In this document: positions 63,816-64,000 of the stretch, in pieces
How the letters are laid out: every line of letters starts with the position of its first letter
Position numbering within the stretch: position 1 is the first letter of the stretch
Assembly (NCBI RefSeq): GCF_026183895.1
Contig: NZ_JAPFQI010000001.1
Location: forward strand, 277,510 to 341,509
Direction of reading: 5' to 3'
Source of the DNA: Sabulicella glaciei
Lineage (GTDB): Bacteria > Pseudomonadota > Alphaproteobacteria > Acetobacterales > Acetobacteraceae
Length of the DNA: 64,000 nt
The notes under the pieces: generated by a model
What the model saw: the letters and a program-made list of their open reading frames with translations, nothing else
Told to the model about the DNA's origin: nothing
The model's database searches: none
Made by a program: the position numbers and the translations under genes

Positions 63816-64000
63816 TTAAGTCGCCAGCTGGCCAGCCATCTGCTGGAGCTTGATGACCACGAACTCGGCGGGCTTCAGCGGCGCAAAGCCGACCAGGATG
63901 TTGACCACGCCGCGGTTGATGTCGCTCTGGGTGGTGGTGTCCTTGTCGCACTTCACGAAATAGGCGTCCCTCGGAGTAGTCCCTTGGAACGCGCCCTGGC
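63816..64000 (-). CDS. Tail sheath protein, C-terminal part only
   Basis: The frame enters from the right edge and ends with TAA at 63816-63818; about 61 codons are visible. The end of the sheath fold is recognisable: AYFVKCDKDTTTQSDINRGV, then VNILVGFAPLKPAEFVVIKL, then a short hydrophilic tail (QQMAGQLAT). The rest of the gene is outside the window. It lies directly upstream of the tube gene in the direction of transcription, as expected. Confidence 0.9.
   Translation of the reverse strand, partial: QGAFQGTTPRDAYFVKCDKDTTTQSDINRGVVNILVGFAPLKPAEFVVIKLQQMAGQLAT

Overview
The window is GC-rich (about 70% by eye) with dense, tightly spaced genes. It looks like an environmental alphaproteobacterium, probably Acetobacteraceae (a Roseomonas-like lineage). 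That is an inference from the three Bug-type solute receptors, the HWE kinase, the DUF4170 protein, the Nap system and the class II ribonucleotide reductase. No rRNA, tRNA or CRISPR array was seen.

Region 1 (1-8077) is a catabolic island. A fused alpha/beta E1 dehydrogenase, cut by the left edge, diverges from a GntR/FCD regulator; two GTATCCAAT repeats between them look like its operator. Downstream lie an SDR, a VOC protein, a GAF protein, a flavin monooxygenase, a Bug receptor and an NCS2 permease. Region 2 (8089-14784) holds a hybrid histidine kinase with a ParD-like ribbon-helix-helix head, an ATP-grasp ligase, a second Bug receptor, an acetolactate-synthase-like ThDP enzyme and a DUF4170 protein. 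Region 3 (15037-19723) is napEDABC followed by a translationally coupled DUF4142-like exported protein. Region 4 (19724-22497) is a monomer-type B12-dependent ribonucleotide reductase with a likely NrdR box pair upstream. Region 5 (22517-28240) has a methyltransferase, a third Bug receptor, a nitronate monooxygenase coupled to an acyl-CoA ligase, and a GAF protein. Region 6 (28491-30773) is two abutting insertion sequences (IS481 and IS630 families); the IS630 copy sits in the stop codon of an HWE kinase. Region 7 (30773-36958) has that kinase, a YaiI/DUF188 protein, an AraC regulator broken in a C7 tract, a TPR protein and an MFS transporter.

Region 8 (37160-64000, all minus strand, running off the right edge) is an extracellular contractile injection system (eCIS). 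Read in its own direction it encodes sheath (partial), tube, a zinc-ribbon baseplate-type protein, a proline-rich protein, a Pvc16-like cap, an AAA+ ATPase, a small protein, a 2451-residue DUF4157 giant, a 206-residue unknown, a Pvc7-like adaptor, LysM, gpD-like hub, gpV-like spike, PAAR-like tip, gp25, two gpJ-like wedge proteins, a tail-I/beta-helix protein and a DUF6519 protein. Nearly all junctions overlap or are a few bases apart, so it is probably one transcript. Baseplate, tube, cap and ATPase are all recognisable, but no classical tape measure or tail fibre is. The 2451-residue protein joins the eCIS-associated DUF4157 metallopeptidase-like module to about 1,800 residues of repeating beta-rich segments and is the most interesting object in the window.
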